Below are positions 7,120 to 14,910 of a stretch of 34,528 nucleotides of DNA, one piece after another. Both the position numbers and the translations under genes were made by a program. Position 1 is the stretch's first letter. The number at the start of each line of letters is the position of its first letter. The DNA lies in contig JAITWH010000025.1 of assembly GCA_031285405.1 (NCBI GenBank), positions 1-34,528 on the forward strand, written 5' to 3'. Source of the DNA: Alistipes sp. GTDB lineage: Bacteria; Bacteroidota; Bacteroidia; Bacteroidales; Rikenellaceae. Below the pieces are notes generated by a model. The model was not told where the DNA came from. It ran no database searches and saw only the letters and a program-made list of their open reading frames with translations.

Positions 7120-7127
7120 CAAAGATA
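7120..7127 (-). promoter_or_regulatory. -7 box TATCTTTG upstream of the glycosyltransferase
   Basis: TATCTTTG on the minus strand, 24 bp before the ATG at 7096, lies in the 56-bp gap after the radical SAM gene. No TTTG is at the ideal -33 distance. It suggests the glycosyltransferase and DUF4130 genes can be transcribed apart from the radical SAM gene. Confidence 0.5.
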
Positions 7128-7152
7128 AAATAAATTAAGCCTTGTGCGACCT

Positions 7153-8541
7153 CTATTCGGGAAAGAGTATAGTCATCTGGTCGGAGTGGGGGCCTTTGCG
7201 CGAAGGCTTCTTGGTGGTGAGCAGTTTTCGGATCAGGTCGGGGTGCATGTCGCCTATCAGGCCGCGGCCCGACGAGATGGAGAAAGTTGGGCTGCCGGTT
7301 GAAATCGAAAAATCACTTTTTTTGAGGATACCCCCCTCAAAAACAGGGGGTGCCTCTCCGAAAACTGCACTTTTTTGGGACATACCCCCCGAAATTTGAC
7401 CGCACTCGACGAAAAACTGCGCTTTTTTCATCACCACTCCGATTTTCTTCAAAGTCGCGGCGGTGATTGTCGAGTGGCGGCGGGCGGCGACGATCATCTG
7501 TGCCGACTTCACGCCGATGCCGGGCACGCGCAGTATCGCCTCGTAGTCGGCGCGGTTGATGTCGACGGGGAAGAACTCGGGGTGGCGCAGCGCCCACGCC
7601 AACTTGGGGTCGATCTCCAGGTCGAGGTTGGGCGCCAGGTCGTCGACTATCTCCCCTGCCCCGAAGCCGTAGAATCGCATCAGCCAGTCGGCCTGGTACA
7701 ACCGGTTTTCGCGCACCAACGGCGGCGAGCCCAACGCCGGCAGGCGCGTGTCGTAGGAGTTGACCGGCACGAAGGCCGAGAAGTAGACGCGCTTCATGCC
7801 CTGCACGTTGTAGAGTTTGGTCGACAGACGCAGTATCTCGCTGTCGGTGTCGGGGGTCGCGCCCACTATCATCTGGGTGCTCTGGCCGGCGGGTGTCCAA
7901 CGTGGCGCCTTGCGAAACTTTCGGCGATCCTCGGCGTTCTCCAAAAATCCCTGATGGATGTAGCGCATGGGCGAATATACGCTCTCGTGATTTTTGTCGG
8001 GCGCTAACAGTTTTAAATTCTCCTCGCGCGGGATCTCTATGTTGACGCTCAGTCGGTCGGCGTACATGCCCGCCTCGCGCACCAACAGCTCCGACGCGCC
8101 CGGGATGCTCTTCATGTGGATGTATCCGTTGTAGCGGTGGGTGGTGCGAAGCTCCTTGACCACTCGCACCATGCGCTCCATCGTGTAGTCGGGGTCGCGC
8201 ACAACGCCGCTCGACAGAAACAGACCCTCGATGTAGTTGCGGCGATAGAACTCCAGCGTCAGCTCGACCAATTCGTCGGGGGTGAAGGCGGCGCGCGGCA
8301 GATCGTTCGACCGGCGGTTGATGCAGTAGGCGCAGTCGTAGATGCAGTGGTTGGTGAGCATTATCTTTAGCAGTGATACGCATCGACCGTCGGCGGTGAA
8401 GCTGTGACAAATGCCCCAACCGTGGGCACTGCCGATGTGCCCATCCTTGCCAGCTCGGGTGATTCCGCTCGACGAACACGACACATCGTACTTGGCGCTC
8501 TCTGCCAGCACTTTAAGTTTCTCGACGATTATTTTTTTCAT
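7153..8541 (-). CDS. Radical SAM protein, putative DNA modification/repair (TIGR03916-type)
   Basis: 462 aa. The radical SAM motif CIYDCAYC supplies Cys66, Cys70 and Cys73 for a 4Fe-4S cluster that cleaves S-adenosylmethionine. The N-terminal AESAKYDVSCSSSGI and a helix-hairpin-helix motif (RVPGIGVKSAQMIVAARR, about 338-355) fit the family that pairs with DUF4130 and is predicted to act on DNA. The start at 8541 (MKKIIVEKLKVLAES) matches the family N-terminus; an in-frame Met 29 codons upstream would add a non-homologous segment. The C-terminus carries about 45 extra residues from a three-copy repeat (372-416). Reaction and substrate are unproven. Confidence 0.88.
   Translation of the reverse strand: MKKIIVEKLKVLAESAKYDVSCSSSGITRAGKDGHIGSAHGWGICHSFTADGRCVSLLKIMLTNHCIYDCAYCINRRSNDLPRAAFTPDELVELTLEFYRRNYIEGLFLSSGVVRDPDYTMERMVRVVKELRTTHRYNGYIHMKSIPGASELLVREAGMYADRLSVNIEIPREENLKLLAPDKNHESVYSPMRYIHQGFLENAEDRRKFRKAPRWTPAGQSTQMIVGATPDTDSEILRLSTKLYNVQGMKRVYFSAFVPVNSYDTRLPALGSPPLVRENRLYQADWLMRFYGFGAGEIVDDLAPNLDLEIDPKLAWALRHPEFFPVDINRADYEAILRVPGIGVKSAQMIVAARRHSTITAATLKKIGVVMKKAQFFVECGQISGGMSQKSAVFGEAPPVFEGGILKKSDFSISTGSPTFSISSGRGLIGDMHPDLIRKLLTTKKPSRKGPHSDQMTILFPE
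7305..7430 (-). repeat. Three-copy 51-53-bp tandem repeat in the radical SAM C-terminus
   Basis: CGAAAA words begin at 7306, 7359 and 7410, each followed by a T-rich AA(C/T)..G/CACTTTTTT block; two copies also share TACCCCCC. On the coding strand the units read MKKAQFFVE, SQKSAVFGE and LKKSDFSIS, separated by Gly-Gly-rich linkers, so the native KKAQFFV end seems to have been copied in frame. Confidence 0.75.
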
Positions 8542-8571
8542 TCCGGTGCAAGATAGAAAGAAATTTGGCAC

Positions 8572-8583
8572 ATTACATGTAAT
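8572..8583. promoter_or_regulatory. 12-bp palindrome ATTACATGTAAT in a divergent intergenic region
   Basis: A perfect palindrome about 30 bp upstream of the radical SAM start and 79 bp upstream of the fimbrillin start. Its position suits an operator. It resembles the T palindrome with the centre shortened. No TAnnTTTG box was found for either gene here. Confidence 0.35.
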
Positions 8584-8661
8584 AGCATCGGACATTGCTA
8601 ACGAATTTTCAACAACACTATTTAACACCTAATTAAAAACCAATTTTAATGTATTGATTCT

Positions 8662-10101
8662 ATGAAAAACTTAAACAGATTCCGGGCAGGCACAGCTGCT
8701 GTCGCCGCCCTCGCGCTCCTCTCTACGAGCTGCATGAAAGATGGTGGTAGCGCCGTTCAACCGATCGTGGGTGACGAAGGCTCGCTGGTTGTTCGCCTTG
8801 CTCCGTCCAATGCCGGTACCCGTGCACTTATCGGAACCACGACCGCAGAGCAGGTCGCGGCGTTCGAAAGCAACGTGGTTGAGTTCACCGCCTATTTGTT
8901 CGATGAAACGGGCGCTTTTCTGAAACAGGGATCGACCGACCCCGGAGAGTCAGAGGTTGCGTTCTCGGGCTATGTGGAGAACGACCAGATTCAGGTGGTG
9001 GCTATTGCCAACAGTTCGGTTTCCGGAGTTGTTGCTCCCACCCTTGCGGTTGGAACAGACGATCTCGCCGACCTCACTTCGACTCTCACTTCGATGGTCA
9101 ATCTGAATACTCAGATCCCGTCCGACTTCACCGACCTCACTAAGGGTCTGCTCATGACAGGCCAGTATGGCAACGGATCGAAAGGTAACCTCGACGACGC
9201 CGACGCCGTAAGCCCCATCTACACCATGACCAAGGGTTTGAACACGATCGAAGTTCCGGTGGAAAGGGTCGTGGCCAAGATCGAACTTGGTGATGTGACC
9301 TTCGGCGGCACCGTCTCCGTGGGCGACCTTCTGGCCTTCCATGTCAAGGGCGCAGGCGTACAGAAGGCCCTCACCACCTCTTACCTCTACCCGGGTGAAA
9401 TCATTACCCACCCTACCCTCGGCACACCTCAGTACTACGGTGCATGGGCAGGATTGGCAACTGACGGATCGCAGAGCTCGGTTTTGACCGGCCTGGGCGA
9501 TACTAATGACGACGGTCTGTTGGATCTCGACGGAATACTTGACACCGTGCTCGGTGCCGTGTTGAACGATGACGGTACGTTGTTGGGACCGACGGTGGAT
9601 GGGTTATTGGAGACGATATTAACTGCGCTGAACATTGCGACTTTAGGCCAGTTGGATATTGACGATATCATAGATGGATTGTTGGACGGTACATTGCCTT
9701 TTGCCGACGATCTTCTCGAATTTCTCGATGGCGTTTTGATCAGCAAAATTGCACCCGGGCTCAACCTCGGCGAGTTGGTAGTCACATCCACCAACTTCTG
9801 GTATGCGTTGCCCAATAACAATGGCGCTGCAGCCGTGGCTCAGCCCACCCTGCTCACGATCCTCGGCGAACTCGACGACGATGAGGCCTATTTCCCCATC
9901 GCGATCAACGAAGCAGGTAAAGGAACAGTTACCGCCGCCAACGACGGTCTCTATCGCAACACGCGCTATATTGTCAACCTGACCTTCAACAGCCTTAACG
10001 GTGTGCCCGACCCCGACACCGCGAGCCTGACAGACAACCTCGTGGTAACGGTGACTCCCATCGAATGGGAAGGCCCCGTCAATCAGAACTCCACTTGGTA
10101 G
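8662..10101 (+). CDS. Mfa1/FimA-type fimbrillin lipoprotein
   Basis: 479 aa. The lipobox LLSTSC puts the lipidated Cys at 24; such subunits are exported, lipidated, trimmed by a gingipain-like protease and joined by strand exchange. The N-terminal domain (SLVVRLAPSNAGTRALIG, about 41-58, then VVEFTAYLFDETG) and the C-terminal end LVVTVTPIEWEGPVNQNSTW are typical of the family. Residues about 275-366 form an acidic, Leu-rich insert beginning DTNDDGLLDLDG, a calcium-loop-like pattern; its DNA uses TTG and T-ending codons more than its flanks. First gene of a three-gene operon. The sequence TGTATTGATT lies 2 bp before the ATG. Confidence 0.82.
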   Translation: MKNLNRFRAGTAAVAALALLSTSCMKDGGSAVQPIVGDEGSLVVRLAPSNAGTRALIGTTTAEQVAAFESNVVEFTAYLFDETGAFLKQGSTDPGESEVAFSGYVENDQIQVVAIANSSVSGVVAPTLAVGTDDLADLTSTLTSMVNLNTQIPSDFTDLTKGLLMTGQYGNGSKGNLDDADAVSPIYTMTKGLNTIEVPVERVVAKIELGDVTFGGTVSVGDLLAFHVKGAGVQKALTTSYLYPGEIITHPTLGTPQYYGAWAGLATDGSQSSVLTGLGDTNDDGLLDLDGILDTVLGAVLNDDGTLLGPTVDGLLETILTALNIATLGQLDIDDIIDGLLDGTLPFADDLLEFLDGVLISKIAPGLNLGELVVTSTNFWYALPNNNGAAAVAQPTLLTILGELDDDEAYFPIAINEAGKGTVTAANDGLYRNTRYIVNLTFNSLNGVPDPDTASLTDNLVVTVTPIEWEGPVNQNSTW

Positions 10102-10110
10102 CAACTCCTT

Positions 10111-10179
10111 TCCTCACGGCTCCTGATCGGGCCGTGGGGAGCCAGAAAAAAAAGCGGTAACCGACGGCAAAGCGGTAAC
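10111..10179 (+). other. Intercistronic hairpin and AAAGCGGTAAC direct repeat
   Basis: A 10-bp stem (TCCTCACGGC with GCCGTGGGGA, one G-T pair) is followed by an A-run instead of a T-run, so it is not a standard terminator. AAAGCGGTAAC then occurs twice (10151-10161 and 10169-10179). It may set mRNA stability or subunit ratio between the fimbrial genes. Confidence 0.45.
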
Positions 10180-10213
10180 GACCGCGACGATTAAAACTAC
10201 ACATGTATTGATT

Positions 10214-11239
10214 ATGAAAAGGGAATTATACAGCATCGCGCTCCTCGCGTTGAGCCTGGGCCTCGGCGGTTGCGTGAAAGAGAGTTGGGAAGATTGCTTT
10301 CCGCCGATCGAACCTCGCAGAGACATCGAAGAGGCGATGATCGTCCGAGCCTACGACAACGAGGGCAACGACATCACCATCTCCGACAGATTCTTCGACG
10401 GCACCATCATGGTGTTCGACGCCGAGAAAAAGCTAATCCGCGACATCCGCATTCCACGTGAAGACCTCGGCGTCGAGCGGGTCATTCCGCTGCCCGAGGG
10501 GTTGACCGCAGGCGACGTGGTGTCGATCGCGGCGTGGGGCAACATCAGGGCCAACATGTTTATGCTGCCCTACAACATGGGCGACGACATGAGTCGGCCG
10601 TTCGTGGCGCTGGCTCCCGACACCAGCATGCCCCACCACATGCTCTCTCCGGGCGACGTGTTCTACGGCGCGAGGGAGTTCACCGTCGGCGAGTCCGACA
10701 GCCAGTACGACGAGGTGACCATCGACGGAAGCACTATCAAAATCGTTCACAACTTCGAGATACGTCCGCTCAACGCCCACCTCGACATCACCGTGCGGGG
10801 GCTGCCCGCGGGGGCCGACGAGAGGGACTACTACTTCCGACTGCGCAACCAGAGCAGCGGTTACACGCTGGGCGGCACGCCGTTCGAAAACCCGACCGCT
10901 CCGGCCGAGATCCACAAAGAGGGGATGTTCAACATGGCCAACGAACTGGTCTCCGCCGAGCCCTACCAGTTGGTGCCGTCGCTGATCGAGGATGGGGTGG
11001 AACGCTTCCCGATGATGATCGAGGTGATGCAGTCGGTCGGCGACATGGATCACGGGGACGACGACTCCGACATCAGCCTTGCGGGCATAGTGATGGACGA
11101 CATTCACGACGACCCCATCGAGCTGCACACCGGCATGACCACCCACGTGCTCATCGAGCTGGGCGAGCCGGGCGAGGCGCAGGTGCAGGTCAAGGTGCTG
11201 CCTTGGGGCGAGATGTATCAATGGTCTGAATGGGAATAA
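10214..11239 (+). CDS. FimB/Mfa2-type fimbrial anchor lipoprotein
   Basis: 341 aa. The lipobox LGLGGC gives lipidated Cys20, followed by VKESWEDCFPP, a hallmark start of FimB/Mfa2 family anchors. Two beta-rich domains follow (TIMVFDAEKKLIRDIRIP near 55-75; LDITVRGLPAG near 190), ending VLPWGEMYQWSEWE. In Porphyromonas this type of protein anchors the fimbria and limits its length. An upstream in-frame TTG could add two residues, but the ATG at 10214 directly follows TGTATTGATT, the same leader word as in the preceding gene. Second gene of the operon. Confidence 0.85.
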   Translation: MKRELYSIALLALSLGLGGCVKESWEDCFPPIEPRRDIEEAMIVRAYDNEGNDITISDRFFDGTIMVFDAEKKLIRDIRIPREDLGVERVIPLPEGLTAGDVVSIAAWGNIRANMFMLPYNMGDDMSRPFVALAPDTSMPHHMLSPGDVFYGAREFTVGESDSQYDEVTIDGSTIKIVHNFEIRPLNAHLDITVRGLPAGADERDYYFRLRNQSSGYTLGGTPFENPTAPAEIHKEGMFNMANELVSAEPYQLVPSLIEDGVERFPMMIEVMQSVGDMDHGDDDSDISLAGIVMDDIHDDPIELHTGMTTHVLIELGEPGEAQVQVKVLPWGEMYQWSEWE

Positions 11240-11281
11240 TTTATAAACTGCATGTGACAATAAAAAAACACTAACGTTTTT

Positions 11282-13768
11282 ATGAAAACAACACTACATA
11301 ACTTTGGAAGAGTGGCAGCTCGCGCGAGACGCGTTATGGTTGCCGCAGTCGCGATGCTTGCGATGAGCCTCGCCGCCACATCGTGCATCACCGACGACGA
11401 CATTCTGGGGAAACCCGACCAACCCGTCGTCGTGCCTCAGGACGACCTGACTCAGGTCGAGTTCACAGTCACCACTCCCCCCGCCTCGCGACCGGGTACT
11501 CGTGTGGTTGATACAGCATTTGAGAATACGATCGGCGACTTGATTGTCACGGTTGAAAAGCAGAACGAGAGCGGGGTATTTATATTCGAAACGTTTATTC
11601 CCGTGACAAATTACACCCTGACGGAGGGCGGCAACGCAACATTCAGAATCGGTCTGCAGCCGAGTGACACACCCGTGAGATTCTTGGTTAGGAATTTTCG
11701 TGATGTGGACTCGAACTTTACGGATGCACATGTACAGGCTGTGATGCAAGTATACATGGGTAAGGACGACGAGTTTATTCGCAATTGGATTTTTTCCGAT
11801 GCTCGTGATCATTTCCTTGGTATAGGATCTTATGACGAAAAGGCCCCGATGATGTCGATGGCCGGAGAGAAGACCTTGCCGTCGCTCGAATTCGGACGAA
11901 TCGTGAATATCACCATACCTATGCTGCGCTCGGTGGCGAGAGCCGACATTCAGCTCGATATGTCGGACAACTCCAGAGACTTCGTGCCGCAAGAGGCGTG
12001 GCTCTACCGCTCCAATCACGCTTATTGTGTGCTCCCTTTAACGGCTGATAAATACGCCGATCCGACGAATCCTGTGAAGGTGATATCTCCGTCTAAAAGT
12101 TCTCGTAATGAATTTCCTGGAATTCAGACTCCCATCTCCGTCACAGTCGACGACGTTGAGACCGGCCTCTTCGCCACAGCCTACATACCCGAATCGGAGG
12201 CGGCAACCACCGAAGCCGAGCGTCTGGAGGCAACCTGCCTCGTGGTGGGCGGCTACTTGGATGGCGACACCAGCACCATGCACTACTACCGACTGGACTT
12301 CGACTCGGGCATCGCGGGCCATCCGTTCGGCCAGATACTGCGCAACCACCGATATGTGTTCAACATCACCAGCGTGACCGCCGATGGAGCCGCCACCGCC
12401 GACGACGCCGCCAACAACGCCTCGGCAGCCATCAACGTCGACATCGTGCCGTGGGACGACAACGTGACCGACATCGTGTTCCCCGGAACGAACGACTACT
12501 TCTCGATCGACACCCACAACGTCGACCTGCTGTTCGAACCCGGGTCGGAGGGGCAGTTCGAGATCGTCTCGACCGTCGACTTCAGCATGTCGCTCGACGG
12601 GGTCGAGCTGCAGAGCACCGCCGTCGACGCCGCCGGCAGCGTGGGCGCCAACATAAGCAACAGTGGAGTTGTCGAGATGTACGACGGCGCGTTCGTGGTC
12701 AAGGTCACGAGGACGGCTTACTCTGCGCCCGAGGCGACATACACCGTCTCCGTGCAGTCGCTCAACTACAACTACGAAGGGACAAGCAACGCGCAACTGC
12801 AGATAACCGTGGGCGGCAAGACAATGACCGTCGACATCGCGCAGGCCCTCACCGCGTCCTATTTTCCGCCTCGCACGCTGAATGTCCACACACTGGTCAA
12901 CACCTACGGCGAGCTTGGAACCGGAAATGCCGCGGGTGGCACCTACTTCGGTAGTGCCGACGAGTTGCGCAACATGCTACTCAACACATCGCAGTTCGGC
13001 CCCGCGGGGACAGGTATTGTGACGCTCGACGAGATTAGCTTCACACGAAGCGCCGCCACGGACTACACCGTCGACGCCGATGCGCCCACTCTTCGCACCA
13101 CATTGGAAGATGTTGACGTGCTGATGGTACCGGGCTACACCGGAGGTAACGCCAACTCGATCTCGCCGGCGTGCGCGCAGGTGATAGTGGAATGGTCGCA
13201 GGATCCCACCCACACGCTCATCCTGACGGTAGACCAGATCGGCTCCAACACGGTACTTCGAGGTGCGCTCCAGCCGGTTATAGGGTACAACATGCTTTGG
13301 GCAGATGATGACAGTTCTTTGAAAGGTCTGTTGGACTCCGTGCTTGATCTCGTATTCGGTGCTCTGGACGGTTTCGACTACACCTTAGGTAGTGCTCCCG
13401 ACACGACCACTACCGGCGACGACGTTTTCCTGTCGGCCTCGGCGCCATTCGGAGCAGTGGACAGAACCACAACCTACGACGTATCGGATACTACAAGGAC
13501 TTATGTCGAATTTTCGGCGGAAGCTCCGTTGCCGTCTTCTGTTGTTCCGATTCTCAATGTGGTTGTCGAACATAACCCGCTGATTTCAACAGATCCGACA
13601 ACCTACACCGAATTACAGGCAATGGTAATGGGAGTCGACACACAAAACGGAATTGTATGGATGGGCGACAGCCAAATCGGAGGCGACGGCTACATGGATG
13701 ACAGCGCCGACCTGACAAAAATCATGGGTAACCTCTGGGCATGGATAGTCGATCGGGCCAACCCGTAA
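11282..13768 (+). CDS. Large fimbrial accessory or tip lipoprotein
   Basis: 828 aa. The lipobox AATSC gives Cys35. The first half (about 50-400) is fimbrillin-like: VEFTVTTPPASRPGTRVVD, then ISVTVDDVETGLFATAYIP and INVDIVPWDDNVTDIVF. The second half has a BACON-like stretch (FEIVSTVDFSMSLDG) and a domain with VDVLMVPGYTGG and DTQNGIVWMGDSQIGGDGYM. Size, lipobox and position after the anchor gene suggest an accessory or tip subunit, as in DUF4906-type proteins; this is inference. A short acidic Leu-rich insert near residues 675-705 resembles the one in the first gene. Followed by a strong terminator. Confidence 0.7.
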   Translation: MKTTLHNFGRVAARARRVMVAAVAMLAMSLAATSCITDDDILGKPDQPVVVPQDDLTQVEFTVTTPPASRPGTRVVDTAFENTIGDLIVTVEKQNESGVFIFETFIPVTNYTLTEGGNATFRIGLQPSDTPVRFLVRNFRDVDSNFTDAHVQAVMQVYMGKDDEFIRNWIFSDARDHFLGIGSYDEKAPMMSMAGEKTLPSLEFGRIVNITIPMLRSVARADIQLDMSDNSRDFVPQEAWLYRSNHAYCVLPLTADKYADPTNPVKVISPSKSSRNEFPGIQTPISVTVDDVETGLFATAYIPESEAATTEAERLEATCLVVGGYLDGDTSTMHYYRLDFDSGIAGHPFGQILRNHRYVFNITSVTADGAATADDAANNASAAINVDIVPWDDNVTDIVFPGTNDYFSIDTHNVDLLFEPGSEGQFEIVSTVDFSMSLDGVELQSTAVDAAGSVGANISNSGVVEMYDGAFVVKVTRTAYSAPEATYTVSVQSLNYNYEGTSNAQLQITVGGKTMTVDIAQALTASYFPPRTLNVHTLVNTYGELGTGNAAGGTYFGSADELRNMLLNTSQFGPAGTGIVTLDEISFTRSAATDYTVDADAPTLRTTLEDVDVLMVPGYTGGNANSISPACAQVIVEWSQDPTHTLILTVDQIGSNTVLRGALQPVIGYNMLWADDDSSLKGLLDSVLDLVFGALDGFDYTLGSAPDTTTTGDDVFLSASAPFGAVDRTTTYDVSDTTRTYVEFSAEAPLPSSVVPILNVVVEHNPLISTDPTTYTELQAMVMGVDTQNGIVWMGDSQIGGDGYMDDSADLTKIMGNLWAWIVDRANP

Positions 13769-13787
13769 CACACCACACAATGCACTT

Positions 13788-13820
13788 ACGGAGCGGGAAC
13801 TTGCGTTTCCGCTCCGTTTG
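13788..13820 (+). terminator. Terminator of the fimbrial operon
   Basis: ACGGAGCGGGAAC and GTTTCCGCTCCGT form a 13-bp stem (one G-T pair) with loop TTG, followed by TTTGCATTACTTTT. Confidence 0.85.
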
Positions 13821-13823
13821 CAT

Positions 13824-13831
13824 TACTTTTG
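13824..13831 (+). promoter_or_regulatory. -7 box TACTTTTG upstream of the porin gene
   Basis: Exact match to TAnnTTTG, 21 bp before the ATG at 13853 and just after the fimbrial terminator. Confidence 0.6.
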
Positions 13832-13852
13832 TGGCCAAAACCAGAGATTGAC

Positions 13853-14878
13853 ATGAAGACATACCTGAAATTGATCGCGGCCTGCGCAGCCCTCGTCGCC
13901 ACAACCGCCCAAGCCCAAGAACAAACCCGACAACCCGCCATAACGGTAACCCCCAGCGGAACGGTGCGAGCCAAGTTCGAGTACCAACCCACGGAGGGCA
14001 ACGCGCGATACAGCGTGCGCACGGCAAGGTTCGGAGTGGGCGGCAGCGTCTACGGCACGCTCGACTACAAGATGGAGATCGACCTCTCGGACGAGGGCAA
14101 GATCAAGATGGTGGACGCCTACGTCGCCGGAAAAATTTACAAAGGCCTCAGCCTCAGCATGGGCTTCATGCGCGTCCCCTTCACCATCGACGCCCACCGT
14201 TCGCCCCACCTGCAACTCTTCGCCAACCGTTCGTTCATCGCCAAACAGGTGGGCGGCACGCGCGACGTCGGGGCGGTGTTGGGCTGGCGGTTCGGCACGC
14301 GGGTGCCCATCAACATCCAGTTGGGCATGTTCAACGGCTCGGGCCTTGTCGACAATCTGCAAAGCTACTGGACAGGCTCGTTCGACTACTCGGCCAAGGT
14401 GCAGGCCGGAGTCGCCAAGGGGCTCAACCTCGTGGCGGGATATCGCAACGCCATGCCCCACAACGTGAGGATGCACCTCTACGACGCGGGGGTCACCTAC
14501 ACCACCGGCCGCTGGCTCATGGAGGGCGAGTACCTGCGCAAGACGTACGCCGGCGGGGAGTTCGATGCGGTCAACTCGATCGACGCTTTTCTGAGCTACG
14601 GCGTGCCGATGGGCGACGGGGCGCTGCGGCGTGTCTCGTTCCTCGGGCGCTACGACTACCTCGGCGACCACTCCAACGGCACGGCCGTCGAGGGCGGGCT
14701 GCTCACTGTGAACGACCCCGAGAGGCATCGCGCCACGGCGGGGGTCACCTTCTCGCTGGGCCTCCCCTTCGCCGCCGACATCAGGCTCAACTACGAGAAG
14801 TACTTCTACGGCATCAACGTGCAGCCCGGCCCCTCCGACCACGACAAAATCGTCGTCGAACTAATGGCACACTTCTGA
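13853..14878 (+). CDS. OprO/OprP-type porin
   Basis: 341 aa. Signal peptide about 1-22 (TTAQAQ). The mature part is all beta-strand-like, with GTVRAKFEYQ, YSVRTARFGVGGSVYGTLDYKMEIDLS, VDAYVAGKIYKGLSLSMGFMRVPF and a C-terminal Phe, as in phosphate-selective porin O/P family barrels. It would be a trimeric outer-membrane channel; the solute cannot be inferred. The start at 13853 gives the signal peptide, while the eight codons upstream (MWPKPEID) overlap the -7 box region. Its stop codon merges with a repeat module shared with convergent anmK. Confidence 0.82.
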   Translation: MKTYLKLIAACAALVATTAQAQEQTRQPAITVTPSGTVRAKFEYQPTEGNARYSVRTARFGVGGSVYGTLDYKMEIDLSDEGKIKMVDAYVAGKIYKGLSLSMGFMRVPFTIDAHRSPHLQLFANRSFIAKQVGGTRDVGAVLGWRFGTRVPINIQLGMFNGSGLVDNLQSYWTGSFDYSAKVQAGVAKGLNLVAGYRNAMPHNVRMHLYDAGVTYTTGRWLMEGEYLRKTYAGGEFDAVNSIDAFLSYGVPMGDGALRRVSFLGRYDYLGDHSNGTAVEGGLLTVNDPERHRATAGVTFSLGLPFAADIRLNYEKYFYGINVQPGPSDHDKIVVELMAHF

Positions 14879-14910
14879 GCCGGAACGCCGGCGGCGGATT
14901 TAGCTACGCA
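14878..14910 (+). repeat. Dispersed module A, copy 3, spanning two convergent stop codons
   Basis: AGCCGGAACGCCGGCGGCGG then ATTTAGCTACGCA. Its first base is the last base of the porin stop codon, and the anmK stop TAG (14904-14906, minus) lies inside its TAGCTACGC end. It is the only sequence between the two genes. Confidence 0.85.

Noticed and set aside
8542-8628. Upstream start for the radical SAM gene
   Set aside because: The added 29 residues do not fit the family start, and they cover the likely promoter and the ATTACATGTAAT palindrome.
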